Assembly: GCA_963624605.1 (NCBI GenBank) | Contig: CAVFQD010000061.1 | Location: 1 to 10,351, forward strand | DNA: 10,351 nucleotides | Origin: Fimenecus sp963624605 | GTDB taxonomy: Bacteria; Bacillota; Clostridia; Oscillospirales; Acutalibacteraceae | Direction of reading: 5' to 3' | Part shown: one piece after another, positions 1 through 7,166 of the stretch | Position numbering within the stretch: the first letter of the stretch is position 1 | Layout of the letters: each line of letters starts with the position of its first letter | Notes under the pieces: generated by a model | The model's database searches: none | Seen by the model: only the letters and a program-made list of their open reading frames with translations | What the model was told of the DNA's origin: nothing | Made by a program: the position numbers and the translations under genes

Positions 1-1
1 T

Positions 2-76
2 TGGCAAAATTTTGAGATGGCAGAAATCACCATCACGCCTGTTCAGGCAACGCAGGTTAAATTAGGTGATTTTTAA
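2..76 (+). CDS. 3' end of an unidentified gene (partial)
   Basis: An open frame enters from the left edge and stops with TAA at 74-76, giving the last 24 residues of a protein that ends in ATQVKLGDF. The tail alternates hydrophobic and polar residues (EITITPVQATQVKL), which suggests a C-terminal beta strand. No family can be named from so little. The next gene starts 36 bases after the stop with no terminator between, so the two are probably co-transcribed. The frame could be chance, but its position directly upstream of a same-strand gene and the absence of stops support it as real. Confidence 0.5.
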   Translation, partial: WQNFEMAEITITPVQATQVKLGDF

Positions 77-112
77 TAAATATTTGTTGCCTGAAAGGCT
101 ATGGTGATTAGT

Positions 113-1228
113 ATGAGACCTTACGGATTGATACTTGCAGGCGGCGGCGCAAAGGGAGCGTACCAGATGGGCGCATGGAAAGCGCTTATTGAGCTCGGTA
201 TTCAGATTGAGGCTATTGCCGGCACATCAATCGGCGCTATCAACGGAGCGTTCATTGCCCAAGGCGACTATGAAAAGGCGCTTTCCGTATGGGAAGAAGC
301 AGAGGTTGTTAACGGGATAAAAATCGAAAGCGAATTGAAATCGACGGAAAATCTGTTTTCGTTCAGCAATTTCCCGCAGCTGTTTCACGAGATAGTCAAA
401 AACGGCGGAGTTGATGTTTCGCCTGCAAAGCAGATGATCAGCGAAACCATAGACGAAGCCGCGGTAAGGAACAGCAATATTCCGCTCGGTATCGTAACAT
501 TTCAGCTCGGCGGTATGAAGCCGGTTGAGCTTTTTGTCGATGAAATGCCCGAGGGCACGCTCATAGATTATCTTATGGCTTCGGCAAGGTTTCCGGGACT
601 CAACAAGCAGGGTCCGGATGATTCAAGCTATCTTGACGGCGGCGTTTACGACAACGCACCGGTCGGCGTTTTGAGAAAAAGGGGAATAAACCGCCTTGTC
701 ATTGTCGATATTTCAAACATAAAGGGCATTGGTCACAAGGAGGATTTGTCCTGTGCGGATATAATCTACATAAGACCGTTTGAGCCCAAGGACCTCGGCG
801 CTTCGTTTGAGTTCGATAAGGAAATGAACGAAAAGCGTATGAAGATGGGCTATTATGACACCTTAAAGGCGTTCGGCAAAATAACGGGCAGGGATTACTA
901 TTTCTCGAACAAGGAGTATAAATCAATGCTTTCGCTTTACGGCTTTGACGCTTGCGAACAGCTCGAAAAGCTTGCGCGTGAGCTCGAAGTGCCGAGATTG
1001 CGTATGTACACCCACAAGCAGTTTATGAAGGAATTGACTTCGGCTGAAAAAAATCATAAGACCGATATTGACTCGGCGGCAGAGGCGATTGCAAACATAG
1101 TTCCGTCAATTCTTCAGGAACAGACCAAAAAGCTCAAAAACAAGCTCAAGGGGCTTGAAAAGACCTATTCCTCATACAAGCTTGCCTATGAGGCGATTGA
1201 AAAGTTCAACTCACAGCCTCGCACATAA
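113..1228 (+). CDS. Patatin-like phospholipase (serine acyl hydrolase)
   Basis: The product (371 aa from the start chosen here) belongs to the bacterial patatin/RssA-like family, which hydrolyses acyl esters of lipids with a Ser-Asp dyad. The visible signatures are the glycine-rich oxyanion-hole motif LAGGGAKGAY (residues 8-17), the nucleophile elbow GTSIG with Ser39, and the catalytic Asp in LDGGVYDNAP (Asp175). The patatin domain covers roughly residues 4-200. The remainder is a charged, mostly helical C-terminal extension (about 285-371) rich in Lys and Glu. There is no signal peptide, so it is probably cytoplasmic or membrane-peripheral. An ATG at 101 would add four residues, but the one at 113 has GGTGA at 103-107 with 5-nt spacing and gives the usual family N-terminus. 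The substrate is unknown. The gene follows an upstream frame closely and its last 23 bp overlap the convergent lipoprotein gene. Confidence 0.93.
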   Translation: MRPYGLILAGGGAKGAYQMGAWKALIELGIQIEAIAGTSIGAINGAFIAQGDYEKALSVWEEAEVVNGIKIESELKSTENLFSFSNFPQLFHEIVKNGGVDVSPAKQMISETIDEAAVRNSNIPLGIVTFQLGGMKPVELFVDEMPEGTLIDYLMASARFPGLNKQGPDDSSYLDGGVYDNAPVGVLRKRGINRLVIVDISNIKGIGHKEDLSCADIIYIRPFEPKDLGASFEFDKEMNEKRMKMGYYDTLKAFGKITGRDYYFSNKEYKSMLSLYGFDACEQLEKLARELEVPRLRMYTHKQFMKELTSAEKNHKTDIDSAAEAIANIVPSILQEQTKKLKNKLKGLEKTYSSYKLAYEAIEKFNSQPRT

Positions 1229-1688
1229 GTGAAATTATTTCACTGTTCGAATAGATAAAGTATTCGTAATTGCCGTCCGAAAAGGCAAGCGTCGAGTCTG
1301 AAAAGCTTATCTTGCTTTCGTCGAGCGAGTTCTTTGAAAAGACCTCCGATACGCTTTCGGGTGTGCCGTTACAAAGCACACAGCACATAGCTTTGAATGC
1401 TTCAAGCGTGTTTTCGGCATCGGGCGCTTGCTCGGTCGGCGTGAGCGTTATTTCACAGCGGTTCACCGTTCTCTCTTCGTCCGTTGAGAGCGTAAGCATA
1501 AAGCTCTGCGACGGAAAATAGTAATACTCGTTTTCAAGGCAGTAATATGCGGACGGGTCAATCAAATCCTCGGAAAGGCTTGAATTGAGCCTGTCTGCAA
1601 AGCCGTAAATATCTGTTTTCGGCTGTCTTGTGCAGGCGCACAGAAATAAGAGTAATATTGCCGCGGCAAGGACTGTAAACCGTTTCAT
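1206..1688 (-). CDS. Small lipoprotein of unknown function
   Basis: This 160-aa product starts MKRFTVLAAAILLLFLCAC: a basic N-terminus, a hydrophobic stretch and a lipobox-like LCAC with Cys19 as the probable lipidated residue. It should therefore be an exported protein anchored to the outer face of the membrane. The frame is open for 31 codons further upstream, but this ATG (minus strand, 1688-1686) has an excellent AAAGGAG site just before it, and the upstream extension would bury the signal peptide. The mature part is acidic and Tyr-rich (for example YYCLENEYYYFPS near 48-60), has several cysteines around 102-106 (MCCVLC), and matches no family I recognise. The gene is divergent from the efflux adaptor gene, so they share a control region, but a functional link is only inferred. 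Its 3' end overlaps the end of the phospholipase gene. Confidence 0.78.
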   Translation of the reverse strand: MKRFTVLAAAILLLFLCACTRQPKTDIYGFADRLNSSLSEDLIDPSAYYCLENEYYYFPSQSFMLTLSTDEERTVNRCEITLTPTEQAPDAENTLEAFKAMCCVLCNGTPESVSEVFSKNSLDESKISFSDSTLAFSDGNYEYFIYSNSEIISLMCEAVS

Positions 1689-1807
1689 TTTACGCTCCTT
1701 TATCAAAGTTAATAAAATGTTTACACAACAAAAGAAAAAGTGTAGTAAAATATATTCATTATTTTTTTGCGTTATGTTCAAATCTATAAAAGAAAGCGGG
1801 TTTTGCA
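1689..1807. promoter_or_regulatory. Divergent control region with an imperfect dyad
   Basis: This AT-rich gap separates the lipoprotein start from the adaptor start and must hold promoters for both. TTTACAC at 1720-1726 faces GTGTAGTAAA at 1740-1749 as an imperfect inverted repeat, a layout typical of a dimeric repressor site, though no specific regulator can be named. A candidate -10 box for the adaptor is TATAAA at 1785-1790, but no good -35 sits 17 bases before it. No convincing sigma-A pair was found for the lipoprotein gene. The region as a regulatory zone is safe; the individual elements are weak. Confidence 0.35.
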
Positions 1808-3385
1808 GTGATTAAGAAATTCAAAAATATGACCAGAGCGAGGCAAATCGGCACGATAATCGTAACATTGGTTATCCTTGTGCTTATCGGCTATGTCGTT
1901 TATACGAACTTCAAGCCCGAGGCGCTTCCCGAGTACAATGTCACGGAAATAAAGCTCGGTGACATACAGTCTACCTATGAGACCTCCGGCACGGTCGTTT
2001 CAGACAATACCGAGACCTACACGGCGATAAGCGGCGTAAAGGTTACATCGGTAAATGTATCCGTCGGCGAAACGGTCAAGGAGGGCGATATTATCGCTCA
2101 GTTTGATGTTTCTCCGCTCAACGCCAAGCTCAAGGAGTACAAAACCGCTTACGACAAGGCACTCAAGGCATATAACGACTCTCTTACTTCCATAAATTCC
2201 GCAAAGCAGAATAAGGCAAACGCACTTTCACAGATAAATTCGCTTGACGCCGAAATCGCTCAGCTTGAGCAGGAAATATCGGCGGCAGAAAATTCAACCT
2301 CACAGACTCCCGATATTCCCGAATATTCTCAGGAACAGCTTGACGCTCTTGTGCAAAAGCTCAAGGACGGCGGTTTCACTCAGGAGGAAATAGATAAAAT
2401 CATTGCTTCTCTTAAAAATTCCGCAGGCAGTATCACAAAAGAGGATATTGAGTCTGCGATAGCAAACGCAACGGCGACAAAAAAGCTGGAGCTTACACAG
2501 AAGCAGTCGCAAAAGCAAATTCTCGAGACGCAGGTGTCTCTCTACGACGCACAGACGGACGACACCGCTTCGTCTATCTACAAAAATGTAATGGAACAGA
2601 AAAAGTCCGATTACGAAAATTACAAGGCAATCGTTGATGAAATGAAAAACGGTTGGGTAGCAAGCTCGGACGGACTTGTTACGGAGGTAAATATCACGGC
2701 GGGCGAGACCTTTGCTCCCAAAACCTCAAAGTCCACAACAACCGACCTTTCATCGCTTATGAGCTATGTTTCTGGCGATTCCGATATGACCTCGGTTCTT
2801 TCCGATATAATCGGTAGCGTTACGGACAGCGGCGCTTCTTCGGGCGCAGGCGTTGTAATTGAGAACACAAACGAATTTGTTGCCGAATTTTCCGTAGGAA
2901 AATACGATATTCTCAGTATCAAGGTAGGACAGAAGGTCAAGGTTTCCTCGCTCGGCAGCGAGTATGACGGCGAGGTTATCTATGTCAGTGCGACCGCAAG
3001 CGAGTCCTCGTCTCTTGACATAAGCACAATAGCTTCCACCTTCACCGGCGGCTCTTCGTCCTCGTCAAACGGTGCGCTTGTAAGGATTAAAATTAACAAT
3101 CCCGATGAAAAGATTATAATCGGCTTTGATGTCGATATTAAAATTGACACCGAAAAGGTCGAAAATGTCCTTGTTCTTCCCATTGACGCAGTTGTTTCCG
3201 AGGATTCCGTAAACTATGTCTATGTTATCGATGAGGACAACAAGGTTTCAAAGCGTGAAATTACGGTCGGCAGCTTCTCCGATGACGATTACGAGCTTCT
3301 CTCGGGCGTTGAGGCAGGGGAAATAGTTGTCGATAACCCCAAGACCTCTATGGCAGAGGGCGACAAAATCGCAATAAAGAAATAA
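1808..3385 (+). CDS. Efflux periplasmic-adaptor-type protein (HlyD/MacA/YknX-like)
   Basis: This 525-aa protein is the membrane-fusion (adaptor) subunit of a MacAB-like export pump, anchored in the cytoplasmic membrane with its bulk outside. It has one N-terminal transmembrane helix (about 13-33), then a biotinyl-lipoyl-like half (about 72-100, ending VKEGDIIAQFD), a first coiled coil (103-160), a second coiled coil (222-280), the second lipoyl half (282-303), a beta-barrel (350-395) and a membrane-proximal domain (425-525). Gram-positive relatives are usually nearer 400 aa. The extra length here comes from a 55-60 residue insert between the coils (163-220) and two Ser/Thr-rich inserts (305-348 and 397-421). 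The start is GTG; the next ATG (1829) lacks a ribosome binding site and would cut the basic N-terminus. The permease gene follows 15 bp after the stop, so the two form an operon. Confidence 0.9.
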   Translation: MIKKFKNMTRARQIGTIIVTLVILVLIGYVVYTNFKPEALPEYNVTEIKLGDIQSTYETSGTVVSDNTETYTAISGVKVTSVNVSVGETVKEGDIIAQFDVSPLNAKLKEYKTAYDKALKAYNDSLTSINSAKQNKANALSQINSLDAEIAQLEQEISAAENSTSQTPDIPEYSQEQLDALVQKLKDGGFTQEEIDKIIASLKNSAGSITKEDIESAIANATATKKLELTQKQSQKQILETQVSLYDAQTDDTASSIYKNVMEQKKSDYENYKAIVDEMKNGWVASSDGLVTEVNITAGETFAPKTSKSTTTDLSSLMSYVSGDSDMTSVLSDIIGSVTDSGASSGAGVVIENTNEFVAEFSVGKYDILSIKVGQKVKVSSLGSEYDGEVIYVSATASESSSLDISTIASTFTGGSSSSSNGALVRIKINNPDEKIIIGFDVDIKIDTEKVENVLVLPIDAVVSEDSVNYVYVIDEDNKVSKREITVGSFSDDDYELLSGVEAGEIVVDNPKTSMAEGDKIAIKK

Positions 3386-3400
3386 GGCAGGTGCTGTCTG

Positions 3401-4642
3401 TTGAACATAAAAGAAAACATCAGAATAGCAATATTCAGCATCAGAACCAATCTTATGCGCTCGTTGCTGACAATGCTCGGTATTATCATCGGTGTAGCCT
3501 CGGTTATAGCGGTAATCACTGTCGGTAACGGCGGCAGGGATTATATAGTGGGTATGATTAAGGATATGGGCTCAAACGCCATTACGATAGGCGTTGATGC
3601 AACGACCGCTTCAAATTCCGACTATATTACCGACGGAGACATCGAGGCTATAAAATCGCTTGACTCGGTCCAGTATGTGTCTCCTATGGTAATGTCAATG
3701 GGCTCTCTCAGCGCAGGCGATGAAACGGGCATTGGCTTGCTTATCGGCGGCAGTGAGGAAATGCGCTATGTTATGAGCAGCGAGTGCGTTTACGGCAGAT
3801 ATTACACCAAAGCCGAAGCTGATTCGGGTAAGGCGGTGTGCGTAATCGACACATCAAGCGCTTTGCAGTTTTTCGGCAAAAAAAATTGCGTCGGCGAGTA
3901 CATCAATTATACGGTAAACGGCATTACCGCAAGCATTAAGGTTATAGGCGTAACGGATATGGCAAGCACCTTCGGCTCGGACTCCGAGCAGATGATGGAG
4001 TCTATACAGGCTATGGGCGGCTCCACGCTGTCGGGCGGTATGATTATGGTACCGACTAAATTTGCCACAAATGTCATCGGTATGAGCGACCGCTATGACA
4101 CGATTTACATTATAGCGACCGATGAAAACGACCTTGACGCGGCGGGTAATGCGGCTCTTAACAGGATTCACGCAAGGCATAACAATCAGGATAAGGATGT
4201 TTATTTGCTTACGAATATGGCAACATATATCGACCTTTTGGATACGGTTATAAATGTGTTTACGATATTCATTGCCGCAGTCAGCGCAATTTCGCTTATC
4301 GTCGGCGGTATCGGCGTTATGAACATTATGCTCGTTTCCATAACCGAGCGAACAAGGGAAATCGGTATTAGAAAGGCGCTCGGCGCAAAGACCTCGACTA
4401 TACTGTTCCAATTCCTTACGGAGTCGATAATTTTGTGCGTAATCGGCGGCGCAATAGGACTTCTGCTGGGCGTTTCGGGCGCTGCGCTCGTCTCGTCAAT
4501 AATGAATATACCGCTTTCTGTTAAATTCTCAACGGTAGCGCTTGCAATCGGATTTTCAACGCTTATCGGCGTTGTGTTCGGCGTCTATCCTGCAAGGCGT
4601 GCAGCAAAGATGCCGCCTATTGAGGCGTTGAGGAGAGACTAA
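3401..4642 (+). CDS. ABC transporter permease, MacB/FtsX type
   Basis: This 413-aa membrane protein is the permease half of a MacB-like exporter, a mechanotransmission-type ABC family that works with an adaptor on substrates such as peptides, toxins or lipids. It shows the canonical plan: transmembrane helix 1 (21-43, with MLGIIIGVASVIAVI), a large extracytoplasmic MacB_PCD domain (about 45-280), then three C-terminal helices (283-310, 339-366 and 377-398) forming the FtsX domain. The conserved cytoplasmic coupling segment RTREIGIRKALGA lies at 318-329, and the family-typical ending PARRAAKMPPIEALR at 397-411. Translation starts at TTG: the preceding AGGCAGGTG has suitable spacing and the N-terminus MNIKENIRIA fits the family, whereas the first internal ATG lies at the edge of helix 1. 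No ATP-binding domain is fused, and no ATPase gene is adjacent. A strong terminator follows the stop. Confidence 0.93.
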   Translation: MNIKENIRIAIFSIRTNLMRSLLTMLGIIIGVASVIAVITVGNGGRDYIVGMIKDMGSNAITIGVDATTASNSDYITDGDIEAIKSLDSVQYVSPMVMSMGSLSAGDETGIGLLIGGSEEMRYVMSSECVYGRYYTKAEADSGKAVCVIDTSSALQFFGKKNCVGEYINYTVNGITASIKVIGVTDMASTFGSDSEQMMESIQAMGGSTLSGGMIMVPTKFATNVIGMSDRYDTIYIIATDENDLDAAGNAALNRIHARHNNQDKDVYLLTNMATYIDLLDTVINVFTIFIAAVSAISLIVGGIGVMNIMLVSITERTREIGIRKALGAKTSTILFQFLTESIILCVIGGAIGLLLGVSGAALVSSIMNIPLSVKFSTVALAIGFSTLIGVVFGVYPARRAAKMPPIEALRRD

Positions 4643-4663
4643 CGGCAAACAATTTATATACTT

Positions 4664-4705
4664 TTCACGGGTGCTTTCGTACGAAAACACCCGTGAATTT
4701 CTGTT
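4664..4705 (+). terminator. Intrinsic terminator of the adaptor-permease operon
   Basis: TTCACGGGTG (4664-4673) pairs perfectly with CACCCGTGAA (4688-4697). The 14 bases between them contain the palindrome TTTCGTACGAAA, so the stem continues almost to the tip with only a C/A mismatch. The T-rich stretch TTTCTGTTT follows. It sits 21 bp after the permease stop. Confidence 0.85.
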
Positions 4706-4706
4706 T

Positions 4707-4730
4707 AAAAAAAGACGGCGTAAGCCGTCT
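4707..4730 (-). terminator. Intrinsic terminator of rodA
   Basis: Read on the minus strand, AGACGGC, a 4-base loop TTAC, and GCCGTCT form a perfect 7-bp hairpin followed by a run of seven T (4713-4707, including the last stem base). It lies 20 bp after the rodA stop and directly abuts the plus-strand terminator of the permease, as expected between convergent units. Confidence 0.88.
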
Positions 4731-4750
4731 GAGAAGCATCTTAAAATTTG

Positions 4751-5920
4751 TTATATCTTGCTCAACGAGTCGTAGACCTTAATGTTTACGGTTTCACGCT
4801 CGCAGTTGTGGCGATAAATGCTCAGTACGAGCCCTATACCGAAATAGATACAGAGGTTGGACGAGCCGCCTGCGCTGAAGAACGGGAGCGTAATGCCGAT
4901 GACGGGCAGTACCATAAGGCACATTCCGACATTGATAACCATCTGGCTTGCAATCATCGCCGCCATACCGCAGCATATAAGGTTTGTTGATTGCTCTCTC
5001 GACTTTTTACCGACAGAGATGCAGCGTATCGCAATAAGCGTAAGCAAAAGCAAGGCGACTGCACAGCCGACAAAGCCCAATTCCTCGCCGATAACCGTGA
5101 AAATCATATCGTTTTTGCTCTCGGGAATAACGCCCGACTGCGTGTATGCGCCCTTGAAAAGTCCCTGACCCGCAAATCCGCCCGAGGACAGTGCGCTCAT
5201 TCCGCATTTCTGCTGATAGATGATGTCACTGTACAAATCGGGATAGATAAGCGCCAGAAATCTGTCCCTTTGAAGCTGCTTGAGGACATAAATCCATGCA
5301 AGCGGAGCAATGGCAAGCACAAACGCAAACGCACCTGCAAAATACCCCCAATGCACGCCTGCGACAAAAAGCATGATCGCCGCAATGAATATGAACACAA
5401 GTGAAGAGCCCATATCTCCCGTGAGAGCAACGAGGGCAATCGGAATTACCGCATGGACGCCGAGCTGTAAAATGCTCAAAATGTGGTTCAACTTGTCCTT
5501 GAGCTTTTCAATATGAACGCTGAAGGTGATAATAAAGCCGATTTTCAGAAGCTCCGACGGCTGGAGAGAAATAGGGCCGAATTTAAGCCATGTTCTTGCG
5601 TCGCTTCGTGCGCTCGGACCTGTGCCGAACTTGAAAAGCAACAGCATGAGCACAATGCAGACAACCGCAATGACCGGCCACAGCTTTGTAAACACCTGAT
5701 AGTCAAGCAGAGAAATGGCTATTGCGGCAAGCAAACCTGCGGCAACCGCCAAGACCATAATAAGAGTTTCTCTTGAAATTGCCTGACCTTCCGTGAGCGT
5801 ATATCTCGTGGCGCTCGTAACCATAATTATTCCGAACACCGAGGAGATAAAGCACATGGTCAGAAGATACAGGTCGGTTTCTTTGAAAAAGGTTGAAATT
5901 GTATCAAAAGCTTTTTTCAT
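4751..5920 (-). CDS. rodA: SEDS-family peptidoglycan glycosyltransferase (RodA/FtsW)
   Basis: This 389-aa polytopic membrane protein belongs to the SEDS family (RodA, FtsW, SpoVE), which polymerises lipid II into glycan strands together with a class B penicillin-binding protein. About ten hydrophobic helices are visible. Family signatures include RTWLKFGPISLQPSELLKIG (109-128), TGDMGSSLVF (167-176), the extracellular-loop motif PESKNDMIFTVIGEELGF (266-283), whose Asp271 lines up with the catalytically essential Asp of RodA enzymes, and LPFFSAGGSS (345-354) near the end. The canonical PExHTD loop motif reads PESKND here. ATG start with GGAGAC upstream. The gene is monocistronic, with its own promoter and terminator. 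RodA (elongation) is preferred over FtsW or SpoVE because no division genes are adjacent, but the paralogue assignment is less certain than the family. Confidence 0.92.
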   Translation of the reverse strand: MKKAFDTISTFFKETDLYLLTMCFISSVFGIIMVTSATRYTLTEGQAISRETLIMVLAVAAGLLAAIAISLLDYQVFTKLWPVIAVVCIVLMLLLFKFGTGPSARSDARTWLKFGPISLQPSELLKIGFIITFSVHIEKLKDKLNHILSILQLGVHAVIPIALVALTGDMGSSLVFIFIAAIMLFVAGVHWGYFAGAFAFVLAIAPLAWIYVLKQLQRDRFLALIYPDLYSDIIYQQKCGMSALSSGGFAGQGLFKGAYTQSGVIPESKNDMIFTVIGEELGFVGCAVALLLLTLIAIRCISVGKKSREQSTNLICCGMAAMIASQMVINVGMCLMVLPVIGITLPFFSAGGSSNLCIYFGIGLVLSIYRHNCERETVNIKVYDSLSKI

Positions 5921-5948
5921 ATTCGTCTCCGAAAAATATATTAAAAAT

Positions 5949-5977
5949 ATTATAGTATGTTATTGCTCCGATTTCAA
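5949..5977 (-). promoter_or_regulatory. Sigma-A promoter of rodA
   Basis: On the minus strand, TTGAAA (5977-5972) is followed after exactly 17 bases by TATAAT (5954-5949), a near-perfect housekeeping promoter. The expected start of transcription lies about 20 bases before the rodA start codon, leaving room for the GGAGAC ribosome binding site. Confidence 0.85.
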
Positions 5978-5987
5978 GCAAAAACTA

Positions 5988-6016
5988 TTTACGCCAACGC
6001 CTTTTAGTGTTACAAT
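5988..6016 (+). promoter_or_regulatory. Sigma-A promoter of the tsaE operon
   Basis: TTTACG (5988-5993), a 17-base spacer, and TACAAT (6011-6016) fit the sigma-A pattern. Its -35 box is only 10 bp from the divergent rodA -35 box. Transcription should begin near 6023, which leaves a leader of only about 10 nt before the tsaE ATG, with the GGTGA ribosome binding sequence almost at the 5' end. Confidence 0.7.
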
Positions 6017-6032
6017 ATAAAACGGTGATGAA

Positions 6033-6464
6033 ATGCAGGTTTTTACGACAAAGAATTACGGCGAGACCGTAGCCCTTGCCGAGCGTTTCGGCAAAAAGGT
6101 CAAAAAAGGTACCGTAATCGCTTTTTACGGCGGGCTCGGTATGGGCAAGACCGCATTTACCACGGGCGTTGCAAAGGGTATGGGACTCGATTGCGATGTC
6201 AGCAGTCCGACCTTTGCGATTGTAAATGTTTACGGTAAAAATTCGGAGCTTTGTCATTTCGATATGTACCGTGTTTCTTCGTGGGAGGACCTTTATTCGA
6301 CGGGATTTTTCGATTATATGGATATGGGAAGCGTGCTTTGCGTCGAATGGAGCGAAAACATAGAAAACGCCTTGCCCGACAATACCGTCAGGGTTACCAT
6401 TGAAAAGGGCGAGGGCGACGATGACAGAATAATTACCGTTGACGGATGTGATTTTGAAATATGA
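6033..6464 (+). CDS. tsaE: tRNA t6A37 biosynthesis ATPase subunit TsaE
   Basis: TsaE is the P-loop ATPase that, with TsaB and TsaD, transfers threonylcarbamoyl to A37 of ANN-decoding tRNAs in the cytoplasm. The 143-aa product has the usual family length. Walker A is GGLGMGKT (33-40), followed by the signature SSPTFAIVNVY (57-67), HFDMYR (75-80) and VEWSEN (104-109), all in the expected order. GGTGA at 6024-6028 is the likely ribosome binding site. The stop TGA overlaps the tsaB start as ATGA, so the two are translationally coupled. It is the first gene of a tsaE-tsaB-rpiB unit. Confidence 0.95.
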   Translation: MQVFTTKNYGETVALAERFGKKVKKGTVIAFYGGLGMGKTAFTTGVAKGMGLDCDVSSPTFAIVNVYGKNSELCHFDMYRVSSWEDLYSTGFFDYMDMGSVLCVEWSENIENALPDNTVRVTIEKGEGDDDRIITVDGCDFEI

Positions 6465-7162
6465 AGATTTTATCGCTTGAATGTTCATCGTTGAGCGCGG
6501 GTGCGGCTTTAATCGAGGACGGAAAGCTTTTAGCCGAAAATTTCCTCAATACGGGGCTTACCCATTCGCAGACTCTTATGCCAATGGTTGAAAGCGCATT
6601 GAAAAACACGAATACCGAGGCTTCGGATATAGACGTTATTTCCGTCAGCGCAGGTCCGGGTTCTTTTACGGGCGTGCGTATAGGAGTTGCGGCGGCAAAG
6701 GGGTTTGCGGACGCCTTTTCAACCGAGTGCTTTGCCGTGTCGTCGCTTGAAGCGGCGGCGTATCCGTTCAAGGGCGAAAATGCCGTTATATGCTCGGTTA
6801 TGGACGCAAGGTGCAATCAGGTATACACCGCTTCCTTTGAGGGAGGGGAGAGACTTTTCCCCGACGAGGCGATTTTGATTGACGAGCTGCTTGAAAGGCT
6901 GAAAAATCTGAACCGCCGTGTTATCTTCATGGGGGACGGGGCGCAGATGTGCTTCGACAGGCTTTCAAACGAGCTTGGAAACGCCGTCTTGGCTGACCCG
7001 CAAAGGCGTTACCCCAAGGCTTCAAGCGTTGCGTTACTTACTTACGAAAAAATTCTTGCAGGCGAAAAAACTGTCGGCGCAAACGAGCTTTTGCCCGTTT
7101 ATTTAAGGCTGCCGCAGGCGCAGAGAGAGCTTAACAATAAACTTAAAAACAAAGGAGAATAA
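6461..7162 (+). CDS. tsaB: tRNA t6A37 biosynthesis subunit TsaB
   Basis: TsaB (233 aa) is the catalytically inactive ASKHA-fold partner that scaffolds TsaD in the t6A37 complex. It begins MKILSLECSS, as in the family, with THSQTLMP (34-41), the hallmark SAGPGSFTGVRIG (63-75) and VMDARCNQVYTA near the domain boundary at about 110-121. It overlaps tsaE by 4 bp and has no strong ribosome binding site of its own, which points to coupling with tsaE. In many bacteria rimI or tsaD comes next; here rpiB follows after 4 bp, so the TsaD subunit must be encoded elsewhere. Confidence 0.95.
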   Translation: MKILSLECSSLSAGAALIEDGKLLAENFLNTGLTHSQTLMPMVESALKNTNTEASDIDVISVSAGPGSFTGVRIGVAAAKGFADAFSTECFAVSSLEAAAYPFKGENAVICSVMDARCNQVYTASFEGGERLFPDEAILIDELLERLKNLNRRVIFMGDGAQMCFDRLSNELGNAVLADPQRRYPKASSVALLTYEKILAGEKTVGANELLPVYLRLPQAQRELNNKLKNKGE

Positions 7163-7166
7163 AACT

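Noticed and set aside
101..112. ATG at 101 as start of the phospholipase
   Set aside because: The only upstream purine stretch (GAAAGG, 93-98) is 2 nt away, too close, whereas GGTGA at 103-107 is well placed for the ATG at 113.
1228..1244. AGTGAAA/TTTCACT hairpin between the phospholipase and lipoprotein ends, as a shared terminator
   Set aside because: The 7-bp stem is AT-rich with a 3-base loop and no T run on either strand, and it lies inside the lipoprotein coding region; too weak to annotate.
3854..4411. 185-aa minus-strand open frame opposite the permease
   Set aside because: Its composition (many His, Arg and Asn with no domain) is what the complement of the permease codons produces, and the permease itself is well supported.
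5985..6488. 167-aa minus-strand open frame opposite tsaE
   Set aside because: It lies antisense to a canonical tsaE and its promoter; no ribosome binding site or family signature.
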